From the IMG/VR virus record IMGVR_UViG_3300005965_000006, positions 1-57,303 of that record: a stretch of DNA of 57,303 bases. One strand, given 5' to 3'. Shown one piece after another: positions 25,871 through 35,071 of this stretch. Position 1 is the first letter of the stretch; every line of letters starts with the position of its first letter. The position numbers were made by a program, and so were the translations under genes. The notes beneath the pieces are model-generated. The model did not search any database and had not been told where the DNA came from. It worked only from the letters and a program-made list of their open reading frames with translations. The DNA is from a virus.

Positions 25871-28021
25871 ATGGGACGTATTATAGACCAAGACACTCTA
25901 GCATTACAAACACTTCAAGACTATATAATTATAGCTAATACAGCTAAAGATTATAAGATGAGTATTGAAGATTTTATTGATGTTATACAGCAAAAAATGG
26001 ACTTTTCTATACCTACTGGTGTAGGAGTTACTATTAATGGGCAAAGTTACACAACAACTCAATTAGATAATGCTCGGGATATATTCTGTGATATAGTGCG
26101 TTTTGACCTTAAATGGGATGTAGTTGAGACAACAGCAGGAGTATATGATTGGACTACTTATGATACTCTCATAGATGAATTAAAATCAAGAGGACTTATA
26201 CCATTTGCTATTCTTGATTATAATAATACGATAGCTCCTTATAGTGCTACTTCTGCAATGCATGGTATTGAAAATGCTACTCAACAAGCGGGGTTTGTGG
26301 CATTTGCTGTGGCGGCTGCTGATAGGTATAAAGATACTTTAATGATATTTGAAATCTGGAACGAACCTAACTTAGCTGCATTCTGGGCACCCGCTCCAGA
26401 TGTTGATGCTTACTGTGATTTAGTTAAGGCGGTAGTCCCAGCTATGAAAGCTGCTGACCCTTATTGTATTTGTGTAGGACCTGCGGTAGCCTTTGTTGCT
26501 AATACCCACAGTTTTATACAATCCTGTGGAGATAACGGAATCTTTGATATACTAGATGCGTGCAGTGTTCACCCTTATAAAGACGCTGAACCAGAGGCAG
26601 GGGACGCTGAATATATTTACTGGATGTGCCAAACTGAAATTGATGATTCAGCTAAGCCTAACATGCCTATCATAGCAAGTGAAATGGGATACTCTGTCAA
26701 TTGGACTAACGTGGACAATGAGACTAATAGAAAGAACTGGCTTGCTCGTAAGGTTCTTTATAATATGAAAATGAAAGATATATGGCCTTATAGTACAGTT
26801 CAGAATCAGATAATTTATTCTTTATGGAATAGTGAAGCTCTTCCAGGAGACCTTACTCACAATGGATTTGGTCTTTATGACTACGAGGGAAACATCTACG
26901 ATTCTGGAACCTTCTTATCATGGGTACTGTATAATCTTCAAGGTTATACTTATTCAACTGATGTAAGTAATCATCTTTATTGTTTATCTTATGGGCCATT
27001 TGCAGAAAGTACATCTTATACTTGGAGAGGTGTAGGAAGCGCTACTTGGATTAAAGTGGAAAAAGAAAGTGGTACCTTTGATATTACTTCTGTTAAAATT
27101 ACAGGTCCTGCTGACACAGAGGAAGCTCCTAAAGACTTTACTATTAAAGACGAGAGTGATAGTGTATTAGCTACATTTACTAGTGAGTCTTTTACTTCAG
27201 GGGAAGAACGAGAATTTACTTGTGTAGCTAATGGAATCTCTGCTATTAAAATAGATATTACAGATAATAATGGTGCTAATAACACAAGGATTGCCAAGAT
27301 TGAATTAATGGATGGCACAACTTCTCTTGTTGGAGATAAGACTGAAGATGATGGGTCAGCTTCCGGTGATGAATCTGGATGGACCTCTTCTGCCAAAGAC
27401 CAGACTAAGAATGACTACCACCTTAAGTTTACAGACGGACAGGGTGGTATTAAATATTGGTCATGGACTACAGGAGATGGACATTATGCTACCTTTGATG
27501 GTAACACAGAATATATTTATGAAACACCTCTCCTTACTCAATTAGCTACACCTGTTACAACTACAGGTAATCAAAGTATTTCTGGAACCAAAACATTTAC
27601 AGGTACTGTAAAAATAGATGCTGAAAATGACGCTGTATTAGAAGGACAACCCATACATCTTACAATTCCTGTAGTCCTTTTAAATGATACTATAGTAGCT
27701 GGTAATTCAGAAGCTTTTTACATAGCACCCTTTAATATGACTGTTACAGGGGTAAGAGCTGCCTTAGCCGTAGCACAATCTAGTGGAGATATTGTTACTA
27801 TCGATGTTAATGTAGGTGGAACATCTATACTATCCACTGAAATAACTATAGATAATGGAGAGAAAACAAGTGATACAGCAGAAACAGAACCAGTTATAGA
27901 TACTTCAGAGGATACTATATCTGCTGGGGATGAGATTACTATAGACGTAGACCAAATTGGTGATGGAACAGCCAAAGGACTCTATGTACAACTAACAGGT
28001 TATATAACACCTTCAACATAA
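25871..28021 (+). CDS. Tail spike with glycoside hydrolase (clan GH-A) domain (716 aa)
   Basis: Residues about 70-370 form a (beta/alpha)8-type glycosidase: DIVRFDLKWDVVETTAG, EIWNEPN with acid/base Glu165, and IIASEMGYS with nucleophile Glu271, the GH5/GH39 pattern. Residues 395-490 look like a carbohydrate-binding beta domain. The C-terminus (about 560-716) is Thr/Val-rich beta, as in trimeric fibres. The first 70 residues are the virion anchor. It probably degrades a host surface polysaccharide on attachment. The active-site residues look complete. Confidence 0.8.
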   Translation: MGRIIDQDTLALQTLQDYIIIANTAKDYKMSIEDFIDVIQQKMDFSIPTGVGVTINGQSYTTTQLDNARDIFCDIVRFDLKWDVVETTAGVYDWTTYDTLIDELKSRGLIPFAILDYNNTIAPYSATSAMHGIENATQQAGFVAFAVAAADRYKDTLMIFEIWNEPNLAAFWAPAPDVDAYCDLVKAVVPAMKAADPYCICVGPAVAFVANTHSFIQSCGDNGIFDILDACSVHPYKDAEPEAGDAEYIYWMCQTEIDDSAKPNMPIIASEMGYSVNWTNVDNETNRKNWLARKVLYNMKMKDIWPYSTVQNQIIYSLWNSEALPGDLTHNGFGLYDYEGNIYDSGTFLSWVLYNLQGYTYSTDVSNHLYCLSYGPFAESTSYTWRGVGSATWIKVEKESGTFDITSVKITGPADTEEAPKDFTIKDESDSVLATFTSESFTSGEEREFTCVANGISAIKIDITDNNGANNTRIAKIELMDGTTSLVGDKTEDDGSASGDESGWTSSAKDQTKNDYHLKFTDGQGGIKYWSWTTGDGHYATFDGNTEYIYETPLLTQLATPVTTTGNQSISGTKTFTGTVKIDAENDAVLEGQPIHLTIPVVLLNDTIVAGNSEAFYIAPFNMTVTGVRAALAVAQSSGDIVTIDVNVGGTSILSTEITIDNGEKTSDTAETEPVIDTSEDTISAGDEITIDVDQIGDGTAKGLYVQLTGYITPST

Positions 28022-28031
28022 GGAGAATAAA

Positions 28032-28373
28032 ATGAGCGGTAAAGGACGCAACCAAACTGAAACAGAGTTCATGAATCAAGGAGCAAATCCTATAGCTAAT
28101 GCACTGGCCGAGGTTCTTCAACCTGATACACAAGAAGATATAGATGTAACAACAGAAGATTTTGATTGCCCTAGTGATGCTCCTTGGGGTTTTAAAATCT
28201 ATATACCAGAAGATTTTGGTGGTGGGAATATTGTAGCCACACCTTTTGGTAATGATGCTGCTGTAACTTATCCAGATACAGCATACACAAAAGGAACCTA
28301 CTTGAGAGAAGGTCGATTCAAGAAGGTAACAACTAGTACAGCAACTAAAACAGGTTTGGAGGCCTGGTACTAA
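28032..28373 (+). CDS. Unknown tail-region protein (113 aa)
   Basis: Starts after AAGGAGAAT. The N-terminus is polar (MSGKGRNQTETEFMNQGANP); the rest is beta-prone, with KIYIPEDFGGGNIVATPFG. It may be a small tail or fibre-associated protein. Its stop overlaps the start of the next small gene. Confidence 0.6.
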   Translation: MSGKGRNQTETEFMNQGANPIANALAEVLQPDTQEDIDVTTEDFDCPSDAPWGFKIYIPEDFGGGNIVATPFGNDAAVTYPDTAYTKGTYLREGRFKKVTTSTATKTGLEAWY

Positions 28374-28531
28374 TGGGACAAGGATTTGGACTAGGTATTG
28401 GAATAGGTGTAGCTGTAAAAAAATTAGTCAACTATGTTGAAAGTCTATTCAATGCCTGGACCGACCATACAGGACAAGAATATGAAGACCACGAAGGAAA
28501 TACTTATGAGCTACTCGCCACAGATGAATAA
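28373..28531 (+). CDS. Small Gly-rich protein (52 aa)
   Basis: ATG 28373 sits inside the preceding stop (TAATG). Protein begins MGQGFGLGIGIGVAVKKLVN: a glycine-zipper-like hydrophobic segment, then an acidic tail (HTGQEYEDHEG). It ends within the start region of the next gene. Tight coupling on both sides supports a real gene. Function unknown. Confidence 0.55.
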   Translation: MGQGFGLGIGIGVAVKKLVNYVESLFNAWTDHTGQEYEDHEGNTYELLATDE

Positions 28532-29120
28532 ATTTCAAAAATATTTTCCCACAATCTATAACCTCTTGGACAAGTTAATTGAAAAAACCCTTAATCCTAT
28601 TATAGATAAGAAAGTAGATAAACGACTTGAGGAACGTACTAATGATATAGTAGTAGCTGTTGATGCCACTATTAGAAAAATGATGGATGATAGAACTATC
28701 AAAATTAAATCTAATGTAGAAGACCTTTTTAAACAACTTATGTGGGAAAAACTTAAGCAAGCTGACGGTAGCCTAAAAGAAAAATTTGAAAAGGATATTG
28801 CTGAAGTTAATGCTTATGCAGAAAAGAAAATCCAAGAGGTTGATGATAAACTAGAAATATTGAAACAAAAACCTGAATACCAAGCCTCTACTGAGTTAGA
28901 GAAACTTGTGACAGATATTTGTTATGATATGGAAAAGAAATATCCGCAAAAAGGTATGGGTAAAGTAAAGAAACATAGAGCTTGTCTTGAGATTGATACT
29001 GTACCGTATCTCCCCGATAAAAGAGTTCAATGGCTTAGACAATCTACTCGCAAAATTGATAATGCTGAATTTAGGGCTATAATGTATTCTATGATAGATA
29101 AAATAGGTGGTGGTCTCTAA
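28506..29120 (+). CDS. Coiled-coil tail-region protein (204 aa)
   Basis: ATG 28506 has AAGGAA upstream; the longer frame from 28434 would overlap the preceding gene. Long charged helices (residues 20-130) with heptads suggest an elongated oligomer such as a fibre stalk. Two ACCTCTTGG-type words occur, in LLDKL and IQEVD contexts. Stop abuts the next ATG. Confidence 0.6.
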   Translation: MSYSPQMNKFQKYFPTIYNLLDKLIEKTLNPIIDKKVDKRLEERTNDIVVAVDATIRKMMDDRTIKIKSNVEDLFKQLMWEKLKQADGSLKEKFEKDIAEVNAYAEKKIQEVDDKLEILKQKPEYQASTELEKLVTDICYDMEKKYPQKGMGKVKKHRACLEIDTVPYLPDKRVQWLRQSTRKIDNAEFRAIMYSMIDKIGGGL

Positions 29121-29389
29121 TGGTCCGTTTGATAAATCAAAATGCAAAACTTGCTTTAGACTTTGATGACGTTACAGGTTATTATACTTCTACTGAAGAC
29201 TTTAAAATTACCTGGCAGGTTATTTATGATGCCTTTGTGTCCCAATTATCTACTGATAATGATTTTATAGAAAGTGATACAAGTGCTGTGTCAGGCTCTA
29301 CTCAAGTTAGGAATATTCTTATTGTAACTCAGGCTCAATATGATGCAATAACACCTGATGCCAATACTGTGTATCATATAGTGGGGTAA
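29120..29389 (+). CDS. Tail appendage-type protein (89 aa)
   Basis: The C-terminus ILIVTQAQYDAITPDANTVY is a recurring motif in phage tail fibre and appendage proteins, normally near the fibre tip or a receptor-binding region. It lies directly before the LamG-like fibre. Probably a small fibre connector. Confidence 0.6.
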   Translation: MVRLINQNAKLALDFDDVTGYYTSTEDFKITWQVIYDAFVSQLSTDNDFIESDTSAVSGSTQVRNILIVTQAQYDAITPDANTVYHIVG

Positions 29390-29392
29390 CTT

Positions 29393-31027
29393 ATGACACA
29401 AATAGGTTCAAATGACGTAGATAAAATATTGGCTGGAAGTGCGCCTATAGAAAAATCTTTTAATGGGGATAATCTTATATATAGTAGAGATTGGTTACCT
29501 ACTGATTTATTTTATTTACTTGTTTGGTATGATTTTTTAGATACAGATACTGTGTCTGTTGATGGCTCTAATGGTCTTACAGATATACTAGATAAAAGTG
29601 GTAATGATTATCATGGAAGTCAGAATGATGCTGAAAAAAGACCTGTTTATACTGATAATAATAAAGTTGTTTTCAGCGGTAATGAGTATATAGATATGAA
29701 GCCTACTGTGCCAGGACTTGTTAGGGCCACTTCAGTATTTAATTGTTTTACCTTGTGCCAATTTTCTTCTACAGCAGAAAATCAATATATAGCCGCATTC
29801 AGTATAGCAACAGCTACAGCAGTAAGATTTGGTCTAAGTTCTACAAGCGGAGCATTCAGTACAACAGGAAGAAGACAAGATATTGACGCTTTTACAGCGG
29901 TATCAGGAAGTGCTATAGATACAAATCTACATTTATTCCACGGGCAACATGACCATACTGTAGGTACAGCAACTGTATGGAAAGATGGTGTACAAGATGC
30001 CTATGACCCTGCTTTTAATGGTATAGGAACTACATATAACTCAGACTCTGCTTATGTAGGTTTAGGTAGTTTAAATGAAACTAGTTCTGGTTATTTCTAT
30101 AATGGTAATCTCTATGAAGTAGTTATAGCTAATGCTATGACTAAAAAAGAAAGACAAAAATTAGAAGGTTGGTGCGCTCATTATACAAATAATACGTCAT
30201 TATTAAATGTAAATCATCGTTATAAATCAAATAAACCTAAAAAATATGAGCCTTGTATCCTAGATGATTATGATGATATTTTAGTCGCTGCTGGATTAGA
30301 ACGCATGAGGTCTAATTATAATGGATATTGTATTAGAGTACAACGGGCCTCCGATTCTCAAGAACAAGATATAGGTTTTTCTGGTGATGAGATAGATAGA
30401 GTAGCTCTTGAGACCTTCTGCTCTGGCACTAATGGAGTAATTACTCGTATTTACCTACAGAATATGCCTAGCCTCTATTTTACCCCAGATTCAGACCCAC
30501 CTGTTATAGTAGAGAGTGGTATAATGGTAACAGACCCTGATGGTAATCCTGCAGCTAAAATGGTAGATAAAGCAGTTGATATGGAATATACACCTGGTTT
30601 ACCGGGAGATAGCTATAGTGTTTATGTTGATTACACTGTAATAGATTCTACTGATGATGGTAGAGCTTATACACACGGTTGGAACGGTGGAAATAATAAA
30701 GGTTTCTATATAGGTAATGATGGTTCAGGTAACTTCTCTCAATATTGGGGTGGAACTAGTTATTCAGAGGCTGGAGTAATTTCAGACAATACACGATACC
30801 AAATAGCTGTAGTAGTAGATGGAACACCTTCCTTTAAAACATACAATGAAACAACTAAATGGTTTGACGTGTGGTCAGGAGCTAGAGAATTAAATGATGA
30901 TTGGTTAATGATTGGAACACAGTGGGGCGCTGAAGTACCTAATTGTAATATGTATTTCAGAAAACTAGCTATACTCAATCACGCTATTAATGAAACTGAA
31001 CTAAGTCAATTAACTAGTTTTTCTTAA
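29393..31027 (+). CDS. Tail fibre with LamG/concanavalin-like domains (544 aa)
   Basis: Two jelly-roll-like modules: residues about 40-255 (VWYDFLDTDTV, then DILDKSGNDYHGSQ, then LYEVVIANAMTKKERQKLEG) and about 375-544 (YSVYVDYTVID, YFRKLAILNHAINETELSQ). Such modules bind sugars. A short linker with YDDILVAAGLERMR joins them. It would act as a receptor-binding fibre next to the glycosidase spike. Its 3' end overlaps the 3' end of the opposing helicase gene by 14 bases. Confidence 0.75.
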   Translation: MTQIGSNDVDKILAGSAPIEKSFNGDNLIYSRDWLPTDLFYLLVWYDFLDTDTVSVDGSNGLTDILDKSGNDYHGSQNDAEKRPVYTDNNKVVFSGNEYIDMKPTVPGLVRATSVFNCFTLCQFSSTAENQYIAAFSIATATAVRFGLSSTSGAFSTTGRRQDIDAFTAVSGSAIDTNLHLFHGQHDHTVGTATVWKDGVQDAYDPAFNGIGTTYNSDSAYVGLGSLNETSSGYFYNGNLYEVVIANAMTKKERQKLEGWCAHYTNNTSLLNVNHRYKSNKPKKYEPCILDDYDDILVAAGLERMRSNYNGYCIRVQRASDSQEQDIGFSGDEIDRVALETFCSGTNGVITRIYLQNMPSLYFTPDSDPPVIVESGIMVTDPDGNPAAKMVDKAVDMEYTPGLPGDSYSVYVDYTVIDSTDDGRAYTHGWNGGNNKGFYIGNDGSGNFSQYWGGTSYSEAGVISDNTRYQIAVVVDGTPSFKTYNETTKWFDVWSGARELNDDWLMIGTQWGAEVPNCNMYFRKLAILNHAINETELSQLTSFS

Positions 31028-32588
31028 GCCAATCTAATATATGGTCTTTAAGTACCTTAGCGGATATATGATACTTATTTACAAGTGCTTCAACAATCTT
31101 TTCTTCAATAGTTCCTTTAGTAATTAAATCAATATATGTAACTTTATTCTTTTGTCCTATACGATAGTTCCGAGTTTCTGACTGTTGCCGCTTTTCTAAA
31201 TCGTAGTCTGAGTCGTAATATATGACATAACTAGCTGCATTAAGTGTTAAGCCCATTCCACCTACTGCCGGGTTAGCTATAAAGAACCTACACTCTGGGT
31301 CATTTTCAAACTTTTCTAATGGAGTCTCCCGGTCCTTCGTACCACCGTAGTATGTAACATAAGAGTCAGGACCATAAATCTTCTCAATCATTTCAGCAAT
31401 CTTAAGTATTCCCTTTTCAACAAAGTGAGACCAGATAATAACCTTCCCATTAATTTCCTCGAGAGTTTCCTCAAGTTCCTTCATCTTATTACACTTAATA
31501 TCTATAAACTTTCCACTATCTGTCTTAAGGAACCCATCACATATCTGTCTGAATCTAAGAAGTTGTGTCAACACAATAGTCACTGATACTTCATCATCTT
31601 CTAATACTATAAGAGCTTCCTTCTTAAGTTGCTCGTAATACTTCTTCTGCTCGGGGGTTAACTCAACCTGACGTGTAAGGTATTGTTTATCTGGAAGGTC
31701 CAAGCACTGTTCTTTAATAAGACGTATAGAAAATGTTTGAAGTTTAGCTGAGAGCTCTTCCTCATTTTGATAATCAACAATTTTCTTATATGATTGCCCA
31801 CCAAATGTAGTACAATCCTCTAGGATAGCATAGCGATTACGGAAAGCATAGAAATTACCGAAGCCTAAAAGGTCCTTAGATAAAAAGGCGCATTGAGCAT
31901 ATACATCAAGTGGAGCCTTAGTTATAGGTGACCCAGTAAGTATCCTACGAAACTTAGCTAGCTTTCCTACATCATATGCAGCAATCGACCTAATAGCCTT
32001 AGGGTTCTTTATCTTTGTAGACTCATCAATTACCATCAAACTGTTATGAACTTTAAGGAAGTTCTTCGCTAGCCGGTTCCCTTTACCCGAGGATGATTTA
32101 CCCTCAGGCATAAGAGCATCAATATTCATTACAAGAATATCTAAAAACGGCTCCGACTTCTTGGACAACATTTTCTTGTACTCTTCCATCTTAGTATTAG
32201 TAGGCCTACTTCCAGTCCACTTTGTTATCTTATAAGGTATATTATCTGGAATATGTTTTGGTATTTCTTTGTTAACCCAGTTTCCGTAAACACCTTTTGG
32301 AGCTATAATTAATAAACCTGTTATCTGATTATTAAGAAAAAGAAGCCCAGCAGTATCAAGAGTGACTTTTGATTTGCCGAGACCCATATCTAAGAACAGA
32401 GCAGCAGTTGTATAATCCCAAGTAGCGTATAGGGAAGCACGTTGATAATCATATGGTTTATATGTATATTGGTACATATCTGGAGTATGAAAACGGGTCC
32501 AAGAAGTATCTTTGTCGATTTCAAGAGTGAGTACTTCTACTCGCTCTTTCAGTGCATCAAAATAAGTATATGGATTAACAGACATCAT
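31014..32588 (-). CDS. SNF2-family (SF2) DNA helicase/translocase (524 aa)
   Basis: Motifs in order: DMGLGKSK (Walker A), VIDESTKI (Walker B, DExx type), RILTGSPI (motif III), IIWSHFVEKG (motif IV), GGMGLTLNAASYVIYYD (motif V) and RNYRIGQKNKVTYIDLIT (motif VI). This is an ATP-driven dsDNA translocase, perhaps clearing proteins or assisting recombination. It is on the strand opposite to both neighbours and starts from the divergent region at 32.8 kb with the small gene 32575-32784. The start overlaps that gene's end. Confidence 0.92.
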   Translation of the reverse strand: MMSVNPYTYFDALKERVEVLTLEIDKDTSWTRFHTPDMYQYTYKPYDYQRASLYATWDYTTAALFLDMGLGKSKVTLDTAGLLFLNNQITGLLIIAPKGVYGNWVNKEIPKHIPDNIPYKITKWTGSRPTNTKMEEYKKMLSKKSEPFLDILVMNIDALMPEGKSSSGKGNRLAKNFLKVHNSLMVIDESTKIKNPKAIRSIAAYDVGKLAKFRRILTGSPITKAPLDVYAQCAFLSKDLLGFGNFYAFRNRYAILEDCTTFGGQSYKKIVDYQNEEELSAKLQTFSIRLIKEQCLDLPDKQYLTRQVELTPEQKKYYEQLKKEALIVLEDDEVSVTIVLTQLLRFRQICDGFLKTDSGKFIDIKCNKMKELEETLEEINGKVIIWSHFVEKGILKIAEMIEKIYGPDSYVTYYGGTKDRETPLEKFENDPECRFFIANPAVGGMGLTLNAASYVIYYDSDYDLEKRQQSETRNYRIGQKNKVTYIDLITKGTIEEKIVEALVNKYHISAKVLKDHILDWLKKN

Positions 32589-32784
32589 AAACTTCCTCCG
32601 CTCTACCTTTAGTAATATAATAAAGAATCATACACTCTCTATAAACTACTGTTGTTGAGGTATAGCAAGGAACTATTTTTACAATCTTTGCCCCTTTTTC
32701 ATGTAATTCTTTTAAAGCTTTATTAATATCTTCCTGAAATTTTTGGTATGTATCAGTACTACTACATACAATTTTTACCTGCAT
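32575..32784 (-). CDS. Small protein upstream of SNF2 helicase (69 aa)
   Basis: Starts after AGGAGTTTGAATT. The pattern MQVKIVCSSTDTYQKFQEDI, IVKIVP, and ECMILYYI resembles short Cse60-like proteins that recur in phages, an assignment made by eye only. It overlaps the helicase start by 14 bases and so is co-translated with it. Confidence 0.6.
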   Translation of the reverse strand: MQVKIVCSSTDTYQKFQEDINKALKELHEKGAKIVKIVPCYTSTTVVYRECMILYYITKGRAEEVYDVC

Positions 32785-33308
32785 AATTCAAACTCCTAAT
32801 TTAATCTAACATTTATATAATATCGCGGAATCGACTGCTTGAGAATATGTTTCTAAATTATTTCTATAGTTGTAAATATACGTAGTGCTTTTTCAAAAAC
32901 AGAATAAAGAATATATAATATATAATATATAATATAAAAGCCTATAGCACGATGCAAAAATATTTTTTATTGACAGTCGATAAAAATCGAAAAATCGCTA
33001 TGTGCCGTATGTGCCGACGGCTCGAAAGTATTATTATAACTGCAATTGAGAAGCACTACCTCAATAACATTGAACTATGTGCTCTAATAGTGCCGTATGT
33101 GCTGGCGATAAAATTCTCGCGCGGTAATATATTCTAAACTACTTCTTCTTGCACATATACGCATATAATAGAAATTCAATTTCAATTCAAGCCATTCGTT
33201 CGATATATCTCTTGGCTTAGTTAGTGTTTACCGGTCAGCCGACGCTACATATTCTCTAGCCGATTGTTTTATGTTATACTATAATTACAAGTTAAACAGG
33301 AGATTATT
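32785..33308. promoter_or_regulatory. Divergent promoter / origin-like region
   Basis: A 524-base gap between the leftward SNF2 unit and the rightward replication genes. It holds an alternating AT block (ATATAATATATAATATAT near 32912-32934), two GTGCCGTATGTGC words (33001 and 33090), further TATGTGC half-sites (33077, and GCACATA at 33150), CTCGCGCG (33117) and AAAAATATT. Rightward TATACT/TATAAT boxes lie at 33275-33285, and a leftward TATTATATAA box near 32815. Several of these words also occur at 2.1-2.3 kb. Confidence 0.6.
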
Positions 33309-33950
33309 ATGACGGACCAATTTAATAAGTTTCTCGATAAAATGGAAGGTATCGATGGAGCTTTAGACGCAGCAGCCCCAAAGGCAGAAAACTTAGCTGA
33401 AATGAATGATTTAGTCCAAGATAAGTTGGACCTTGAAAAAGAGATTGCTGAAATGGAAGCAGAACTCAATAGTAAGAAAAAGGATTTAACAGACCTCGAT
33501 AGAGAAAAAATTCCTAACAAAATGATAGAGCTTGGCTTGAGTAAACTGGTAACAAAATCTGGCGCAGAGTTGTCTATAAATAAAGTTTATAGAGGAAACA
33601 TTTCAGAGAAGTATGCTGAGCATGCCTTAGATTGGTTTATAGAAACTAATCAAGCAGACAGTATAAAAAACGCTTATACTGTAACTCTAGGAGTAGGTAA
33701 GTCTGAGGAAGCTAGAAAGTTAGAACAGGCTCTAATAAATGAAGGTTTCGACTTTAAGAATAAGAAAGATATTGCTTGGAATACACTTGCTAGTATTATA
33801 AAGGATTTAGACCAATCAGAAGAGCTTTCAGATAATGAGGCTTGGAATAAATTACAAGAACAAGGTAAAGTGCCAAAAGGTCTTACTCTTAAAGATGCTT
33901 TAGGTGTCTATGATTATTATGAAACAAAGGTTAAGTTTAAGAAAAAATAG
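33309..33950 (+). CDS. Conserved early phage protein with coiled coil (213 aa)
   Basis: First gene of the replication unit, after AACAGGAGATT. Residues 28-65 are a coiled coil (EKEIAEMEAELNSKKKDL). It continues with IPNKMIELGLSKLVTKSGAE and a DWFIETNQADSIK segment, a combination seen in uncharacterised phage proteins located next to replication genes. A role in ssDNA handling or recombination is possible but unproven. Confidence 0.6.
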   Translation: MTDQFNKFLDKMEGIDGALDAAAPKAENLAEMNDLVQDKLDLEKEIAEMEAELNSKKKDLTDLDREKIPNKMIELGLSKLVTKSGAELSINKVYRGNISEKYAEHALDWFIETNQADSIKNAYTVTLGVGKSEEARKLEQALINEGFDFKNKKDIAWNTLASIIKDLDQSEELSDNEAWNKLQEQGKVPKGLTLKDALGVYDYYETKVKFKKK

Positions 33951-33997
33951 GGCTAATTGTCAATTAGTCCTGGTATACTAAAGAAAAGGAGATTAAC

Positions 33998-34876
33998 ATG
34001 ACAAAAAAAGAACAGACCGAAGAAAAGAAAAACGAGGTAGTAACAACTAAATCAACAAGTTTATCTGCAGGCTTTAGTCAGTATGCAGGTGCTGGGGCTG
34101 AAAATATCACAAGAGACGATATTAAAATGCCTCATCTCAAAATTATCGAAGGTGGTTCTGATTATGTAAAGCAAGGCTCAGATGATTATATCGACGAAGC
34201 TAAGGTTGGTGATATAATCAATACAGCCACAAAAGAACTTTACACTAATAAAACAGATGGAGTTCTTATTATCCCTGTTATCAATAAGAAACTTTTTACT
34301 GAGTGGGCTCCACGTGGTTCAGAAGAGAGTACTGGTAGACCAGTAGCTTATCATGAATTACCACCAGCGGATGCTAAAGAAGTAGAAGTTTCTACTGAGA
34401 TTGGTACTAAAAAAGTACTTAAAAGAGAAAATGGTAATGAGATAGTAGAAACTCAATACTACTTTGTAATTATTTTAGATAAAGATAATAATCCTATACC
34501 TGGTATTATTGATATGTCAAGTACCCGTTTATCTAGCGCAAGGGAACTTAATACTTGCATATATAATTATACTCAAAAAGGTCTTCCAGCTTTTGCTGCA
34601 ATAATCAAACTAAAAACAGTATTTAAACAAAAGGGTGGAAAATCTTGGAATATTTACACTGTCAGTAAAGTTAAAGAACATGCTCTTTTAAAAGATGGCT
34701 TTTTAGATATTGAAGGTAGTGCAAAAGAATTATTTGAATATACCGCTAACCAATATAATATAGCTTTAAAAGATAAAAACTTCTTTATCAATGTTGCTAC
34801 AACTGATTCAGATAACCAAGGCGAAGGTAAAAAAGGTTCAGATACTAAATCTGAAGCTGTAAAAGGGATACTTTGA
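33998..34876 (+). CDS. Conserved phage protein, possibly ssDNA-binding (292 aa)
   Basis: Starts after AAAGGAG. Contains ITRDDIKMPHLKIIEGGSDY, VGDIINTATKELY and VLIIPVINKKLFTEWAPRG, a layout shared by widespread phage proteins in replication/recombination clusters. The beta-rich core fits an OB-like fold, and the last 30 residues are polar/acidic, as in ssDNA-binding proteins. No experimental family name is recalled. Confidence 0.6.
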   Translation: MTKKEQTEEKKNEVVTTKSTSLSAGFSQYAGAGAENITRDDIKMPHLKIIEGGSDYVKQGSDDYIDEAKVGDIINTATKELYTNKTDGVLIIPVINKKLFTEWAPRGSEESTGRPVAYHELPPADAKEVEVSTEIGTKKVLKRENGNEIVETQYYFVIILDKDNNPIPGIIDMSSTRLSSARELNTCIYNYTQKGLPAFAAIIKLKTVFKQKGGKSWNIYTVSKVKEHALLKDGFLDIEGSAKELFEYTANQYNIALKDKNFFINVATTDSDNQGEGKKGSDTKSEAVKGIL

Positions 34877-34917
34877 GAATATAGGCCCGTATTCCCTGGT
34901 GGTTAAGACCTATATTC
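34877..34917 (+). repeat. Hairpin directly after a stop codon
   Basis: GAATATAGG (34877-34885) pairs exactly with CCTATATTC (34909-34917) around a 23-base loop. It begins at the first base after the TGA of the preceding gene. No T-run follows, so it is more likely an RNA-protecting or processing hairpin than a terminator. Confidence 0.6.
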
Positions 34918-35071
34918 AATAGTCCGTGGACAAATAAAAGACAGTAATGTCAATGTCGAGGAGAGGCTGAAGACTCCCAAACCGGCAAGCAGGTGGAAAG
35001 CCTGCATTATGGGGTTATTATTTTCCTGGTTTAGTGTTCCCCTGCAAAACCCCAAACCAGGGCCTTTTTTG
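34918..35071 (+). ncRNA. Structured RNA with intrinsic terminator
   Basis: Between two coding genes lie small stems GTCC/GGAC (34922), GAC/GTC (34940), GGAG/CTCC (34960) and GCAGG/CCTGC (34989-35005). The terminator stem is CCTGGTTT (35025-35032) with AAACCAGG (35054-35061), followed by TTTTTT. GGGGTT (35011) can pair with AACCCC inside the terminator loop, giving a pseudoknot or an antiterminator-like switch. It was not matched to a known riboswitch or ribozyme. Either a phage small RNA or an attenuator for the primase gene. Confidence 0.5.
35025..35071 (+). terminator. Terminator ending the structured RNA
   Basis: The eight-base stem CCTGGTTT/AAACCAGG with a 21-base loop is followed by GCC and six T's. 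It lies 24 bases before the primase start, so read-through or antitermination would be needed for downstream expression unless a promoter lies within. Confidence 0.75.

Noticed and set aside
32952-33137. 61-codon open frame in the divergent region
   Set aside because: No ribosome site, overlaps the GTGCCGTATGTGC motifs and AT block, and the amino-acid pattern looks random.
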